DNA from: Sphingobacteriales bacterium | GTDB lineage: Bacteria > Bacteroidota > Bacteroidia > Chitinophagales > JADIYW01 | Assembly (NCBI GenBank): GCA_016719635.1 | Contig: JADJYT010000004.1 | Coordinates: forward strand, 124,001 to 188,000 | Reading direction: 5' to 3' | Length of the DNA: 64,000 bases | Shown: positions 17,807-25,795 of the stretch, in pieces | How the letters are laid out: each line of letters starts with the position of its first letter | Position numbering within the stretch: the stretch's first letter is position 1 | The notes under the pieces: generated by a model | Told to the model about the DNA's origin: nothing | The model's input: the letters and a program-made list of their open reading frames with translations, nothing else | Databases searched by the model: none | Program-made: the position numbers and the translations under genes

Positions 17807-18850
17807 ATGAACACTCCCGCCCAAAAACTAAATTACAAAGACAGATACCTGACTCTATGGATATTTTTAGCCATGCTGACAGGTGTTTCAATAGGCAATT
17901 TCTTCCCTACTGTTCCGGAAAGAATAAATAGCTATTCTTCCGGCACCACGAATATACCATTGGCAATCGGACTCATATTAATGATGTTTCCGCCGCTGGC
18001 CAAAGTAAAATATGAAACCTTGGGCAGAATATTCAAACATCCCAAGATTCTTCTAATAGGCTTGTTTCAAAGCTGGCTGGTTGGGCCGTCCCTGATGTTT
18101 GTGTTGTCTGTTACGTTTCTTTCGAATTATCCGGAATATATGACAGGACTCATGCTGATTGCCCTCGCGCCCTGTATCGCGATGGTACTGGTCTGGAATG
18201 ACTTAGCCAAAGGCGACAACGAACTGGCTGCCGGGCTGGTCGCCTTTAACAGCATCATTCAGATTTTATTTTACAGTGTTTATGCCTGGTTTTTTATTAC
18301 CGTTTTGCCACCACTATTTGGGGTGAAGGGATATCAGGTACACATCAGCATGCTGCAGATTGCCAAAAGCGTACTCATCTATCTGGGTATCCCGTTTTTC
18401 TCAGGGATGATAACACGATTTGTGCTTGTTCAATGGAAAGGAGAAGAGTGGTACACGGCCAGATTTATTCCTGCAATCAGCCCCATCACGCTGGTCGCTT
18501 TACTGCTGACCATCGTATTGATGTTTAGTCTAAAGGGACAGCTGATCATTCAGATTCCAAAAGATGTGCTGTTGATTTCGATTCCGCTGTTGCTGTTTTT
18601 TCTGTTAATGTTCTTCTCCACCTTTATTATCGTAAAGTATGCCGGAGGCAGTTACAAGGAAACAACGACACTGGCATTCACGGCAGGAAGCAATAATTTC
18701 GAATTGGGTATTGCGGTTGCCATTGCCGTGTTTGGAATTCATTCCGGTACAGCCTTTGCCGCTGTCATTGGCCCGCTGATTGAAGTGCCTGTACTGGTTA
18801 CTTTGGTCAATTTTGCATTAACTCAGGTACATAAATTCAAACGTGCGTAA
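17807..18850 (+). CDS. acr3: ACR3-family arsenite efflux permease
   Basis: Inner-membrane arsenite exporter of 347 aa with about ten helices. The conserved Cys in LALAPCIAMVLVWNDLAKGD (helix 4) and the late motif TLAFTAGSNNFELGIAVAIAVFG are the ACR3 hallmarks. It exports the arsenite made by the downstream reductase and freed by ArsI. Its end overlaps the start of arsC by eight bases. Confidence 0.95.
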   Translation: MNTPAQKLNYKDRYLTLWIFLAMLTGVSIGNFFPTVPERINSYSSGTTNIPLAIGLILMMFPPLAKVKYETLGRIFKHPKILLIGLFQSWLVGPSLMFVLSVTFLSNYPEYMTGLMLIALAPCIAMVLVWNDLAKGDNELAAGLVAFNSIIQILFYSVYAWFFITVLPPLFGVKGYQVHISMLQIAKSVLIYLGIPFFSGMITRFVLVQWKGEEWYTARFIPAISPITLVALLLTIVLMFSLKGQLIIQIPKDVLLISIPLLLFFLLMFFSTFIIVKYAGGSYKETTTLAFTAGSNNFELGIAVAIAVFGIHSGTAFAAVIGPLIEVPVLVTLVNFALTQVHKFKRA

Positions 18851-19271
18851 GAAAAACATATTGGTACTCTGTACCGGCAACAGCTGCCGCAGCCAGATGG
18901 CACATGGTTATCTGGAATTTTTTGCCAAAGGCAGGGCAAATGTTTACAGTGCCGGTGTGGAAACACATGGAGTGAATCCCAGAGCGGTTTATTTTATGAA
19001 GGAAGACGGCATTGAAATTGCACATCATGCATCCAATAATGTACTGGAATATAAAGATGTCGAATTTGATTTTGTAATTACCGTTTGTGACCACGCAAAG
19101 GAAGTGTGCCCGTATTTCCCGACAAAAGCGGTAATGCTGCATCATAATTTTCAGGACCCTTCCAAAGTAAAAGGCACAGAAGAAGAAGTGGCTGCTGCAT
19201 TCCGGAAGGTGCGCAAGGAGATAAAGGAATATTGCCGAAAGTTTATTTCGGAAAAAATCGGGGATAACTAG
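18843..19271 (+). CDS. arsC: Arsenate reductase, thioredoxin-coupled low-molecular-weight phosphatase type
   Basis: Cytosolic enzyme of 142 aa reducing arsenate to arsenite. The anion loop CTGNSCRSQMAH starts at Cys10, and the redox pair is Cys82 and Cys89 in VCDHAKEVCP, the same numbering as the thioredoxin-linked pI258 ArsC. The likely start is the GTG at 18843, inside the end of acr3, so the two are translationally coupled. Last gene of the ars operon. Confidence 0.94.
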   Translation: MRKKNILVLCTGNSCRSQMAHGYLEFFAKGRANVYSAGVETHGVNPRAVYFMKEDGIEIAHHASNNVLEYKDVEFDFVITVCDHAKEVCPYFPTKAVMLHHNFQDPSKVKGTEEEVAAAFRKVRKEIKEYCRKFISEKIGDN

Positions 19272-19939
19272 ATATACTTGGTCGTTTCTTCGGGTGTTTC
19301 CTCCGGGCTGAGCGAATGTTTAACGGTATCCGCAATCAGCTTGACTGCAATAAACAGCGATACACAGGCGATCATGGCTGTCTTGTGGTCGGCATTCAGT
19401 TTGTCCAGTACCAGCTGATACAGGAAAGTACCCAGTACCACTACAATATGCACGACAATGATCCGGCCATCAAACATGCTGTAGTAGTCAGCAGGTTTGG
19501 CATATTTGTATCTTCCCGTTGCAATATATTTTACGATAAACTCCACCAGGTTATACACTACAAAACTCAGCATGGCTACCTTGAAAAAGGCGTCCTGAAA
19601 AGTCATAATTCGGAATATATCCATTCCCGCACCTTTTTCTTTGGCAGAGACCATAAAGCCTAAGAAGACGATGATAAAAAGGAGATAGAAAAAAAAGATA
19701 CCGGTTCTGAACGCAAAAAACTTGAAGGCCAGTGTGATTTTTGATAAAAAATCGGCATTGGCATCTCCCTGTGCCAGCAAAATCTTTAAAAGCTGAAAAG
19801 TACTGATGATTAATAATTCTATCCAGTAAATATAAACGACAGAAAAAATAGTCCAGTCGTACATAATGACGCCGTATAATGGAAATAAATTGGACAGGAT
19901 GGAAAGTGGGAGCAGGTAGGTCGTCGTTCTATTTTTCAT
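19268..19939 (-). CDS. Polytopic membrane protein, DUF6498-like
   Basis: Protein of about 223 aa with six predicted helices. The opening LPLSILSNLFPLYGVIMYDWTIFSVVYIYWIELL resembles the DUF6498 family, whose function is unknown. The first-helix Trp and acidic residues (DWTIF, YWIE) are the conserved part. It ends convergently with arsC and overlaps its stop by four bases. Start taken at the ATG at 19939. One three codons upstream is possible. Confidence 0.7.
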   Translation of the reverse strand: MKNRTTTYLLPLSILSNLFPLYGVIMYDWTIFSVVYIYWIELLIISTFQLLKILLAQGDANADFLSKITLAFKFFAFRTGIFFFYLLFIIVFLGFMVSAKEKGAGMDIFRIMTFQDAFFKVAMLSFVVYNLVEFIVKYIATGRYKYAKPADYYSMFDGRIIVVHIVVVLGTFLYQLVLDKLNADHKTAMIACVSLFIAVKLIADTVKHSLSPEETPEETTKYI

Positions 19940-19990
19940 AAAAAACAAAATTGGCTTTTGTAAGTTAAATATAATGATTAATTTTCAGTT

Positions 19991-20632
19991 ATGCCGAACA
20001 GAGATTTACACCACATGCGCGAGAGCTATGAAGCCTCCTTTCTACTCGAAGAACATTGTCATAAAGACCCGTTTCACCAGTTTGATGAGTGGTTTCATCA
20101 TGCCATCCATTTAAAAGTGGCAGAGCCTAATGCGATGACATTGGCAACCGTAGGAGAAGATGGACAGCCATCGGCACGTATTGTGTTGCTGAAAAGTTTC
20201 AGCAAACAGGGATTTATTTTCTATACCAATTATGAAAGCAGAAAAGGAAAGCAGATGAAACACAATGACAAAGTGGCGCTGCTGTTCTGGTGGGGCGAAC
20301 GGCAGGTTCGTATTGAAGGTAAAGTAAAGAAAGTAAGCAGAGCCGCTGCAGATACCTATTTTCATGCAAGACCGAAAGGAAGCCAGATTGGTGCTCTCGC
20401 ATCACCGCAAAGCAAGGTGATTGAAAACAGGAATCTGCTGGAAACAAACTACCGTGCGCTGGAGAAGAAATACAAAGGAAAAATGGTGCCGCTTCCGGAT
20501 GCCTGGGGTGGTTATAGTGTAGCGCCCGATTTGATTGAATTCTGGCAGGGCAGAGTCAGCCGCCTGCACGACAGGATTCAGTATACCAAAGTATCCAAAG
20601 GAAAATGGAAGATGGAGCGCCTGGCACCGTAA
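19991..20632 (+). CDS. pdxH: Pyridoxamine 5'-phosphate oxidase
   Basis: FMN enzyme of 213 aa making pyridoxal 5'-phosphate in vitamin B6 synthesis and salvage. Visible family motifs are EPNAMTLATVGEDGQPSARIVLLK, FYTNYESRKGKQ, LLFWWGERQVRIEG and the C-terminal FWQGRVSRLHDR. Length is normal. A single-gene unit ending in a shared bidirectional terminator. Confidence 0.96.
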   Translation: MPNRDLHHMRESYEASFLLEEHCHKDPFHQFDEWFHHAIHLKVAEPNAMTLATVGEDGQPSARIVLLKSFSKQGFIFYTNYESRKGKQMKHNDKVALLFWWGERQVRIEGKVKKVSRAAADTYFHARPKGSQIGALASPQSKVIENRNLLETNYRALEKKYKGKMVPLPDAWGGYSVAPDLIEFWQGRVSRLHDRIQYTKVSKGKWKMERLAP

Positions 20633-20640
20633 AATAAAAA

Positions 20641-20662
20641 AGCCTCAACGTATGTTGAGGCT
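20641..20662. terminator. Bidirectional terminator between pdxH and the HU gene
   Basis: A 9-bp perfect stem (AGCCTCAAC with GTTGAGGCT) and GTAT loop, A-run on the left and T-run on the right, so it can serve both convergent genes. Confidence 0.85.
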
Positions 20663-20686
20663 TTATTTTTTGGAGGTAGTCTGATC

Positions 20687-20964
20687 TTATTTTTGTTTAC
20701 GGCATCAGTCAGCTCTTTACCTGCTTTGAATTTCACTAATGTTTTGGCAGGAATAGTGATTTTCGCACCTGTAGACGGGTTTCTTCCTTGTCTTTTAGCT
20801 CTTTTAGCGGTGCTGAAAGTACCAAAGCCAATTAACGTTACTTTGTCTGCTTTTTTCAATGCTTTACGAATGCTGTCTAACACGGCATTCAACGTGTCAT
20901 TTGCTGTTGCATTGGTTACTCCTGCTGCGTCAGCGATTACTTTTACTAAATCTCCTTTGTTCAT
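20687..20964 (-). CDS. HU-family DNA-binding protein, stop codon hidden by a frameshift
   Basis: Nucleoid protein of about 91 aa when corrected. MNKGDLVKVIADAAGV, LIGFGTFSTAKRAKRQGRNPSTG and FKAGKELTDAVN are standard HU motifs. As given, the frame runs past the expected end, through the terminator, and into pdxH until 20578. Adding one T to the five-T run at 20690-20694 yields AVNKK and a TAA stop at 20687, the normal HU end. The extended form is therefore an artefact or a real stop-loss mutation. Confidence 0.93.
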
Positions 20965-21000
20965 ATTGTCTTATTTAAAAGTTAAAAAAACATTATGCCA

Positions 21001-21031
21001 CAAAGTTAGATCGTTTATTCAATTATCCAAA
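21001..21031 (-). promoter_or_regulatory. Promoter of the HU gene
   Basis: On the minus strand TTTG (21031-21028), 19 nt, then TAACTTTG (21008-21001). This is an exact match to the Bacteroidota consensus, about 37 nt before the HU start. Confidence 0.75.
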
Positions 21032-21106
21032 CAATTCGTGAAAAATGTTAGTAAAAATGGGCGTCTGTGTAAAATTATTTACCGGAACGCTTGTTTTTAT
21101 TGGTGC

Positions 21107-21457
21107 TTACGCTGAGAAAGATGTTCCGCATCCGCATGTTTCGGTAGCGTTCGGGTTATCGAAAATGAACCCCCTGTTGTCCAGTCCGCTCTTGAAATCT
21201 ATGGTGCAATCGTACAGATAAATAGCCTGTGATTTGTCTATGAATAAAGGAACGGAGTCTACCTCAAAAATGCTGTCATTTTCTTTGGCGGTATCGAAAT
21301 CCAGAATATAGCTGAATCCTGCACATCCGCCGCCTTTCACGCCGATTCTGAGTCCATGATGTGCACCATAGTTTCCTTTGGTAAACAAATTCTTTATTTC
21401 GGCAACGGCATTGCCTGTAAAGGAAACCGGAATTTTATTTTCTGTAATGGCAGTCAT
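21107..21457 (-). CDS. HesB/IscA-type iron-sulfur carrier (SufA/ErpA-like)
   Basis: A-type carrier of 116 aa that hands Fe-S clusters to target proteins. The three cluster-binding cysteines are Cys45 (GGGCAGFSY) and Cys108 and Cys110 (TCGCGTSF; the Cys at 106 just before is extra or alternative by count). The fold signature LRIGVKGGGCAGFSY is clear. It stands alone without other suf genes in the window, so the exact symbol cannot be chosen. Confidence 0.9.
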   Translation of the reverse strand: MTAITENKIPVSFTGNAVAEIKNLFTKGNYGAHHGLRIGVKGGGCAGFSYILDFDTAKENDSIFEVDSVPLFIDKSQAIYLYDCTIDFKSGLDNRGFIFDNPNATETCGCGTSFSA

Positions 21458-21603
21458 GATGAGTTTAACAATGAAAGCGTAAAGTTAGTTCAACGAAACG
21501 TATCCTGCATAAAATTGCTGTTAAAAAATGAGGCGGTAGATAAGTGCTTTTTTCTGAAAAAATAGCCTAATTTTAGGCATTAATTAAAATACCTTCTTTT
21601 CCT

Positions 21604-22146
21604 ATGAATGCAGCAGATTTTCTGGAAATCCTTAAATATGTCCTTCCCTCCGTAGTGATGCTGGGCGGTGTATATATGGTGATAAAGACATTTTTGGAAA
21701 ATGAGAGCGACCGAAGGAAACTGGAAGTCAACAAGGCACTGGTATTTGAACAGCGCAAGGTGTCCCTGCCAATCCGCCTGCAGGCGTACGAAAGGATCAT
21801 CGTCTTTTTGGAACGCATTCATCCGTTCAGCCTGCTGCAGAGGGTATATGTCCCGAATATGCTGGTTGCCGAATATCAACTGGAACTTATAAAAACCGTA
21901 CGTGCGGAATATGAGTACAATTTGTCGCAGCAGATGTACATCAACAACGATGCGTGGCAGATGGTGGCTACGGCCAAGGAAGAAACGATAAAGGTCATCA
22001 ATCTGTTTGCATCCAAAATGTCCGATGACGCGGATGCGAGTGAATTGCATAAAGCGATACTGAGTTATTACATGCAGTCCGATAAGGATGTGCCGGTGCA
22101 GATTGCGATTAATTTTGTCAAAGATGACGTCAAACATTTATTCTAA
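21604..22146 (+). CDS. Conserved protein with one N-terminal membrane helix, unknown function
   Basis: Protein of 180 aa. Residues about 10-29 form a membrane helix (YVLPSVVMLGGVYMVIKTFL), and the rest is charged and helical (LPIRLQAYERIIVFLERIHP, LVAEYQLELIKTVRAEYEYNLSQQMY). This looks like a small conserved family seen in Bacteroidota, sometimes given a DUF number, but I cannot name a function. It overlaps the start of the next gene by 23 bases, suggesting co-transcription with the 5'-nucleotidase pair. Confidence 0.75.
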   Translation: MNAADFLEILKYVLPSVVMLGGVYMVIKTFLENESDRRKLEVNKALVFEQRKVSLPIRLQAYERIIVFLERIHPFSLLQRVYVPNMLVAEYQLELIKTVRAEYEYNLSQQMYINNDAWQMVATAKEETIKVINLFASKMSDDADASELHKAILSYYMQSDKDVPVQIAINFVKDDVKHLF

Positions 22147-22876
22147 ACATGGGTTGCTGATAGCATGTCTTGTTTTGTTCTCGGCGTGTAAATCCTATTT
22201 TCCGGTTCAGGAGCATTCTTCTTTAATTAAAATCAATGCATCGCTTGCTTCCGATTCGATTATCACCGGATATTATGCACCCTACAAAGATTCACTGGAC
22301 AGGATCATGAAGGTGCCTTTGGCGGAACTGGAAAATGAACTGACCAAAAAACAGCCGGAAGGAACGCTCGGCAATCATCTGGCGGATATCCTGAAAATCC
22401 AGGCAGAACAATACAGCGGAACAAGAGTAGATGTAGCGATACTGAATTATGGCGGTATCCGCATTCCTGCATTGAGCAAAGGAACTCTTCGTATGGAACA
22501 CGCTTATTTTATAATGCCGTTTGATAATTACATTGTCCTGCAAACATTGACAGGCCGGCAATTGTCCGATTTTTGTGATTCGATGGCGATCAAAAAAGGA
22601 TGGCCGGTATCCGGGATGTCCTTTCAGATTGAAAACAGCAAAGCTGTTCATGTCAATGTTGCAGATACACCTTTGGACGTTCAAAAGAAATATACAGTTG
22701 CTTTAAATGATTATGTCGCCAACGGAGGAGACGGGATGACATTCTTAAAAACTATTCCGCAGCAGCAAACGGGCGTATTGTTTCGCGATGCTATCATAGA
22801 ATACTGGAATGCGCAAAATAAAGCGGGCAAAAAGATTTCTGCTGCGCTGGAAAACAGAATCAGTTATGCAAAATAG
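22124..22876 (+). CDS. 5'-nucleotidase C-terminal domain lipoprotein
   Basis: Lipoprotein of about 250 aa (signal LIACLVLFSAC) made of the substrate-binding C-terminal domain of UshA-type 5'-nucleotidases. Typical motifs are EGTLGNHLADILKIQAEQ, DVAILNYGGIRIPALSKG, FIMPFDNYIVLQTLTGRQL and YTVALNDYVANGGDGM. The catalytic metallophosphatase domain is a separate protein encoded next. Start taken at the ATG at 22124, within the end of the previous gene. Confidence 0.9.
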   Translation: MTSNIYSKHGLLIACLVLFSACKSYFPVQEHSSLIKINASLASDSIITGYYAPYKDSLDRIMKVPLAELENELTKKQPEGTLGNHLADILKIQAEQYSGTRVDVAILNYGGIRIPALSKGTLRMEHAYFIMPFDNYIVLQTLTGRQLSDFCDSMAIKKGWPVSGMSFQIENSKAVHVNVADTPLDVQKKYTVALNDYVANGGDGMTFLKTIPQQQTGVLFRDAIIEYWNAQNKAGKKISAALENRISYAK

Positions 22877-23801
22877 ACGGGATTTCTTAAGAACAGGTGT
22901 TTGGGGAGGCGCGGTATTGGGGTCTGCCGTATCTCCGTTGTCACTGTTCGCAAAAGAGCAGGAAGAGCAGCTGACTATTTTACATACCAATGACGTACAC
23001 AGTCATATTGAACCATTTCCGGATGACGATGCCAAATATCCCGGAATGGGCGGTGCCGCTCACAGAGCCGTTATCATTCAAAAAATCCGGAACACGAAAG
23101 AGAATGTACTCGTACTGGATGCCGGTGATATTTTTCAGGGGACACCTTATTTTAATTTCTTTCACGGTGACCTGGAAATTGATCTGATGAATAAAATGGG
23201 ATATGATGCAGCTACCATAGGCAATCATGATTTCGACGGCGGCATTGAAACACTGGCGAAACAAATCAGCAGGGCAGCTTTTCCGTTTGTCAATTGCAAC
23301 TATGATTTTTCGGGAACTCCCGTGGACGGAAAGGTGCATAAACATATTGTCATCAAAAAAAGAAGATTGAAAATCGGTATCACCGGCTGTGGTGTGGAGC
23401 TGGATGGCCTTGTTCCGGATAAATTAGTTGCAGGCACCCGATACCTGGATCCGGTGAAAACGGTACAGGAACAGGTGGATATTCTGAAATACGAAAAGAA
23501 ATGTCATCTCATCATCTGCTTATCACATTTGGGCTATAAATACGGTAATCCAAAAGTCAGTGATATCGTTCTGGCCAGGGAAACCAGCGGTATTGATGTT
23601 ATTATCGGAGGGCATACACATACATTCCTGGAAGCGCCGGTTTCGGAAAAGAATAAAACAGGAAAATACGTCCTGATTAATCAGGTTGGATGGGCAGGAC
23701 TGCAAATCGGGCAGCTGGAGTATTATTTTGAAAAAAAATCCGGAAAAAAGTTTTCAAACCATCAAACTGTAATTGTTGATAAAAAGTCAATAGAAAAATA
23801 A
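22866..23801 (+). CDS. 5'-nucleotidase metallophosphatase domain, Tat-type signal
   Basis: Catalytic half of a UshA-like nucleotidase, 311 aa. The N-terminus NRRDFLRTGVWGGAVLG is a twin-arginine signal. Metal-binding motifs follow in order: LHTNDVHSH, LDAGDIFQGTP, IGNHDFDGG, CLSHLGYKYG and IGGHTHTF. It overlaps the C-domain gene by 11 bases. Both halves carry export signals (Sec lipoprotein and Tat), so they probably meet in the periplasm to hydrolyse nucleotides for purine and phosphate recovery. Confidence 0.92.
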   Translation: MQNRRDFLRTGVWGGAVLGSAVSPLSLFAKEQEEQLTILHTNDVHSHIEPFPDDDAKYPGMGGAAHRAVIIQKIRNTKENVLVLDAGDIFQGTPYFNFFHGDLEIDLMNKMGYDAATIGNHDFDGGIETLAKQISRAAFPFVNCNYDFSGTPVDGKVHKHIVIKKRRLKIGITGCGVELDGLVPDKLVAGTRYLDPVKTVQEQVDILKYEKKCHLIICLSHLGYKYGNPKVSDIVLARETSGIDVIIGGHTHTFLEAPVSEKNKTGKYVLINQVGWAGLQIGQLEYYFEKKSGKKFSNHQTVIVDKKSIEK

Positions 23802-23884
23802 TTTTTTTATTAACGAAAAAAGCCTCATCTTAGTTACGTCGATAATTGTCCATTCAAAACTTTTTTAAAAACCGAATAGAGCGT

Positions 23885-25321
23885 ATGAAAAACAAGCATG
23901 AACTTGTGTGGGAAAACTGTCTGAAGATTATCAAAGATAACATCAATGTACAAAGCTATAAAACGTGGTTCGAACCAATTAAACCGGTCAAACTGGACGG
24001 AAGAATCCTGACGATTCAGGTACCCAGCCAGTTTTTTTATGAGTGGCTGGAAGAGCATTATGTTACCTTGCTTCGTAAAACCATTAAGAGAGAATTAGGG
24101 GATGATGCCAAACTGGAATACAGAATCCTCGTGGATTCTTCCAATGGTGTCAAATCCGAACCAAAAACCATTGATGTTCCGAATTACCGGGAAGGTGTTT
24201 ATGGCACGAATGAAGTATCGATGCCGGCCGTCTTCTCCAGCCCTATGGTAAAGAATCCATTCGTGATTCCGGGCTTGAAAAAAATTCATGTCGATTCGCA
24301 GCTCAATCCGAATTATACGTTTGATTCCTTTATAGAAGGAGATTGCAATAAATTTGCACGCAGCGCAGGTATGGCGGTAGCGAAAGCACCGGGCGGCACG
24401 GCATTTAATCCGTTAGTGATATACGGTGGAGTGGGTCTGGGTAAAACACACCTGGGACAGGCCATTGGGAATTTCATTAAAGTCAACAACTCTACCAAAA
24501 CAGTGTTGTATGTCAGTTCTGAAAAATTTACCAGCCAGTTTCTGAATGCACTGAAAGACAACAGTACCAACGATTTTATCCATTTTTATCAGCAGATTGA
24601 TATATTAATTATTGATGATATCCAGTTTTTTGCAAACAAGACCAAAACACAGGATATCTTTTTTCACATTTTCAATCACCTGCATCAAAACGGCAAACAG
24701 CTGATTCTGACTTCCGACAGGCCGCCGAAAGACCTGGAGAATATGGAAGAGCGGCTGCTGTCGCGTTTCAAATGGGGTCTGACAACGGATTTACAGTCAC
24801 CGGATTACGAAACACGTATCAGTATCCTCGAAAAGAAACTGCATGCGGATGGTATTGAGATGCATGAAGATGTTACCCGATTTATCGCCACCAACATCAA
24901 GACGAATGTACGGGAACTGGAAGGGGTACTGACCTCCATCTTGGCGCAGGCGACTCTGAACAAACTGGATATTACGCTGGATCTGGCAAAAAGGACCGTC
25001 ATTAATTTTGTAAAACATGCTACGAAAGAAATTTCGCTGGACATGATACAAAAAACAGTATGCGACTTCTTCGAAGTGCCGGTGGAAAAACTGAAAGAGC
25101 CTACCCGCAAGCGTCAGTTTGTACAGGCACGTCAGTTGTCCATGTTCTTTGCCAAGGAATATACGAAGTCTTCTCTGAAGGCGATTGGTCAGCAGTTTGG
25201 AGGCAGAGACCACAGCACCGTTATACATTCCTGCCAGGCAGTCCGTAATTTAATCGATACAGACGAGGAATTCAGGGATTCTGTGGAAGAACTGAAAAAG
25301 CGCATTGAATTGAGTTTGTAA
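23885..25321 (+). CDS. dnaA: Chromosomal replication initiator DnaA
   Basis: AAA+ initiator of 478 aa. Domain I (LVWENCLKIIKDNINVQSYKTWFEPIKP), a variable linker, Walker A (GGVGLGKTHLGQAIGN), Walker B (ILIIDDIQFF), and DNA-binding domain IV with the signature FGGRDHSTVIHS are all present. I chose the ATG at 23885, where domain I starts. A TTG at 23846 would add 13 unconserved residues. No dnaN, recF or DnaA-box cluster is seen nearby, so this is not evidently the origin. Confidence 0.96.
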   Translation: MKNKHELVWENCLKIIKDNINVQSYKTWFEPIKPVKLDGRILTIQVPSQFFYEWLEEHYVTLLRKTIKRELGDDAKLEYRILVDSSNGVKSEPKTIDVPNYREGVYGTNEVSMPAVFSSPMVKNPFVIPGLKKIHVDSQLNPNYTFDSFIEGDCNKFARSAGMAVAKAPGGTAFNPLVIYGGVGLGKTHLGQAIGNFIKVNNSTKTVLYVSSEKFTSQFLNALKDNSTNDFIHFYQQIDILIIDDIQFFANKTKTQDIFFHIFNHLHQNGKQLILTSDRPPKDLENMEERLLSRFKWGLTTDLQSPDYETRISILEKKLHADGIEMHEDVTRFIATNIKTNVRELEGVLTSILAQATLNKLDITLDLAKRTVINFVKHATKEISLDMIQKTVCDFFEVPVEKLKEPTRKRQFVQARQLSMFFAKEYTKSSLKAIGQQFGGRDHSTVIHSCQAVRNLIDTDEEFRDSVEELKKRIELSL

Positions 25322-25343
25322 TATTTCAGTTCTAATATGATTT

Positions 25344-25367
25344 AATCCGCGCAAGCGGATTTTTTTA
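25344..25367 (+). terminator. Terminator after dnaA
   Basis: A 7-bp stem AATCCGC/GCGGATT with GCAA tetraloop followed by a run of T, 22 nt after the dnaA stop. Confidence 0.85.
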
Positions 25368-25422
25368 TGCCCGGAAGATATTATCAATTTATTAAAGCAA
25401 TAAACGCGCACAAAAATTGTCT

Positions 25423-25457
25423 TATATTTGCAAAGTTCTTTAAAAATCCTATCTTTG
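25423..25457 (+). promoter_or_regulatory. Overlapping tandem promoter elements before the tRNA pair
   Basis: TATATTTG at 25423-25430 and TATCTTTG at 25450-25457 both match the -7 consensus. The TTTG of the first lies exactly 19 nt before the second, so it can also act as its -33 element. This is a strong promoter arrangement suited to stable RNA. Confidence 0.65.
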
Positions 25458-25489
25458 CCGTCCCAAAGTTCTTATAAGGAATCAGAGGA

Positions 25490-25577
25490 GGTGAGATGGG
25501 TGAGTTGGCTTAAACCACCAGTTTGCTAAACTGACGTACGGGAAACTGTACCGAGGGTTCGAATCCCTCTCTCACCG
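25490..25577 (+). tRNA. tRNA-Ser(GCU)
   Basis: Acceptor arms GGTGAGA and TCTCACC, anticodon loop TTTGCTAAAC giving GCT, long variable arm (GTACGGGAAACTGTAC), T-loop GGTTCGAATCC. Length 88 nt is typical of a class II tRNA. A full CCA is not encoded. Confidence 0.93.
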
Positions 25578-25580
25578 CAT

Positions 25581-25655
25581 CGGGGCGTAGTTCAGCCCGG
25601 TTAGAATGCCTGGTTTGGGACCAGGAGGTCGTTGGTTCGAATCCAGCCGCCCCGA
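25581..25655 (+). tRNA. tRNA-Pro(UGG)
   Basis: Acceptor arms CGGGGCG and CGCCCCG, anticodon TGG in CTGGTTTGGGACCAG, T-arm GTTGGTTCGAATCCAGC. It is three bases after tRNA-Ser, so the two are transcribed together. Confidence 0.94.
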
Positions 25656-25670
25656 CTAACCACAAAATAA

Positions 25671-25701
25671 ATGCCGCTTAGGGATAAGCGGCATTTTTTT
25701 T
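25671..25701 (+). terminator. Terminator of the tRNA operon
   Basis: A 10-bp perfect stem (ATGCCGCTTA with TAAGCGGCAT), loop GGGA, then a T-run. Confidence 0.9.
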
Positions 25702-25795
25702 GAAGAGTTGACACCTTTTTGCTCTTTGTTTTAAAAGTTTTTAATCCTCTTGCATTAGATGTTTTTTTAGAGCATTTATAAAAAGCAAGTAAGGA

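Noticed and set aside
20578..20686. Extended C-terminal tail of HU as a new domain
   Set aside because: The tail is encoded by the terminator and antisense pdxH and disappears with one T added to a homopolymer.
23802..25489. Replication origin next to dnaA
   Set aside because: No cluster of DnaA boxes or AT-rich unwinding region is seen on either side, and dnaN/recF are absent. dnaA is often far from oriC in this phylum.
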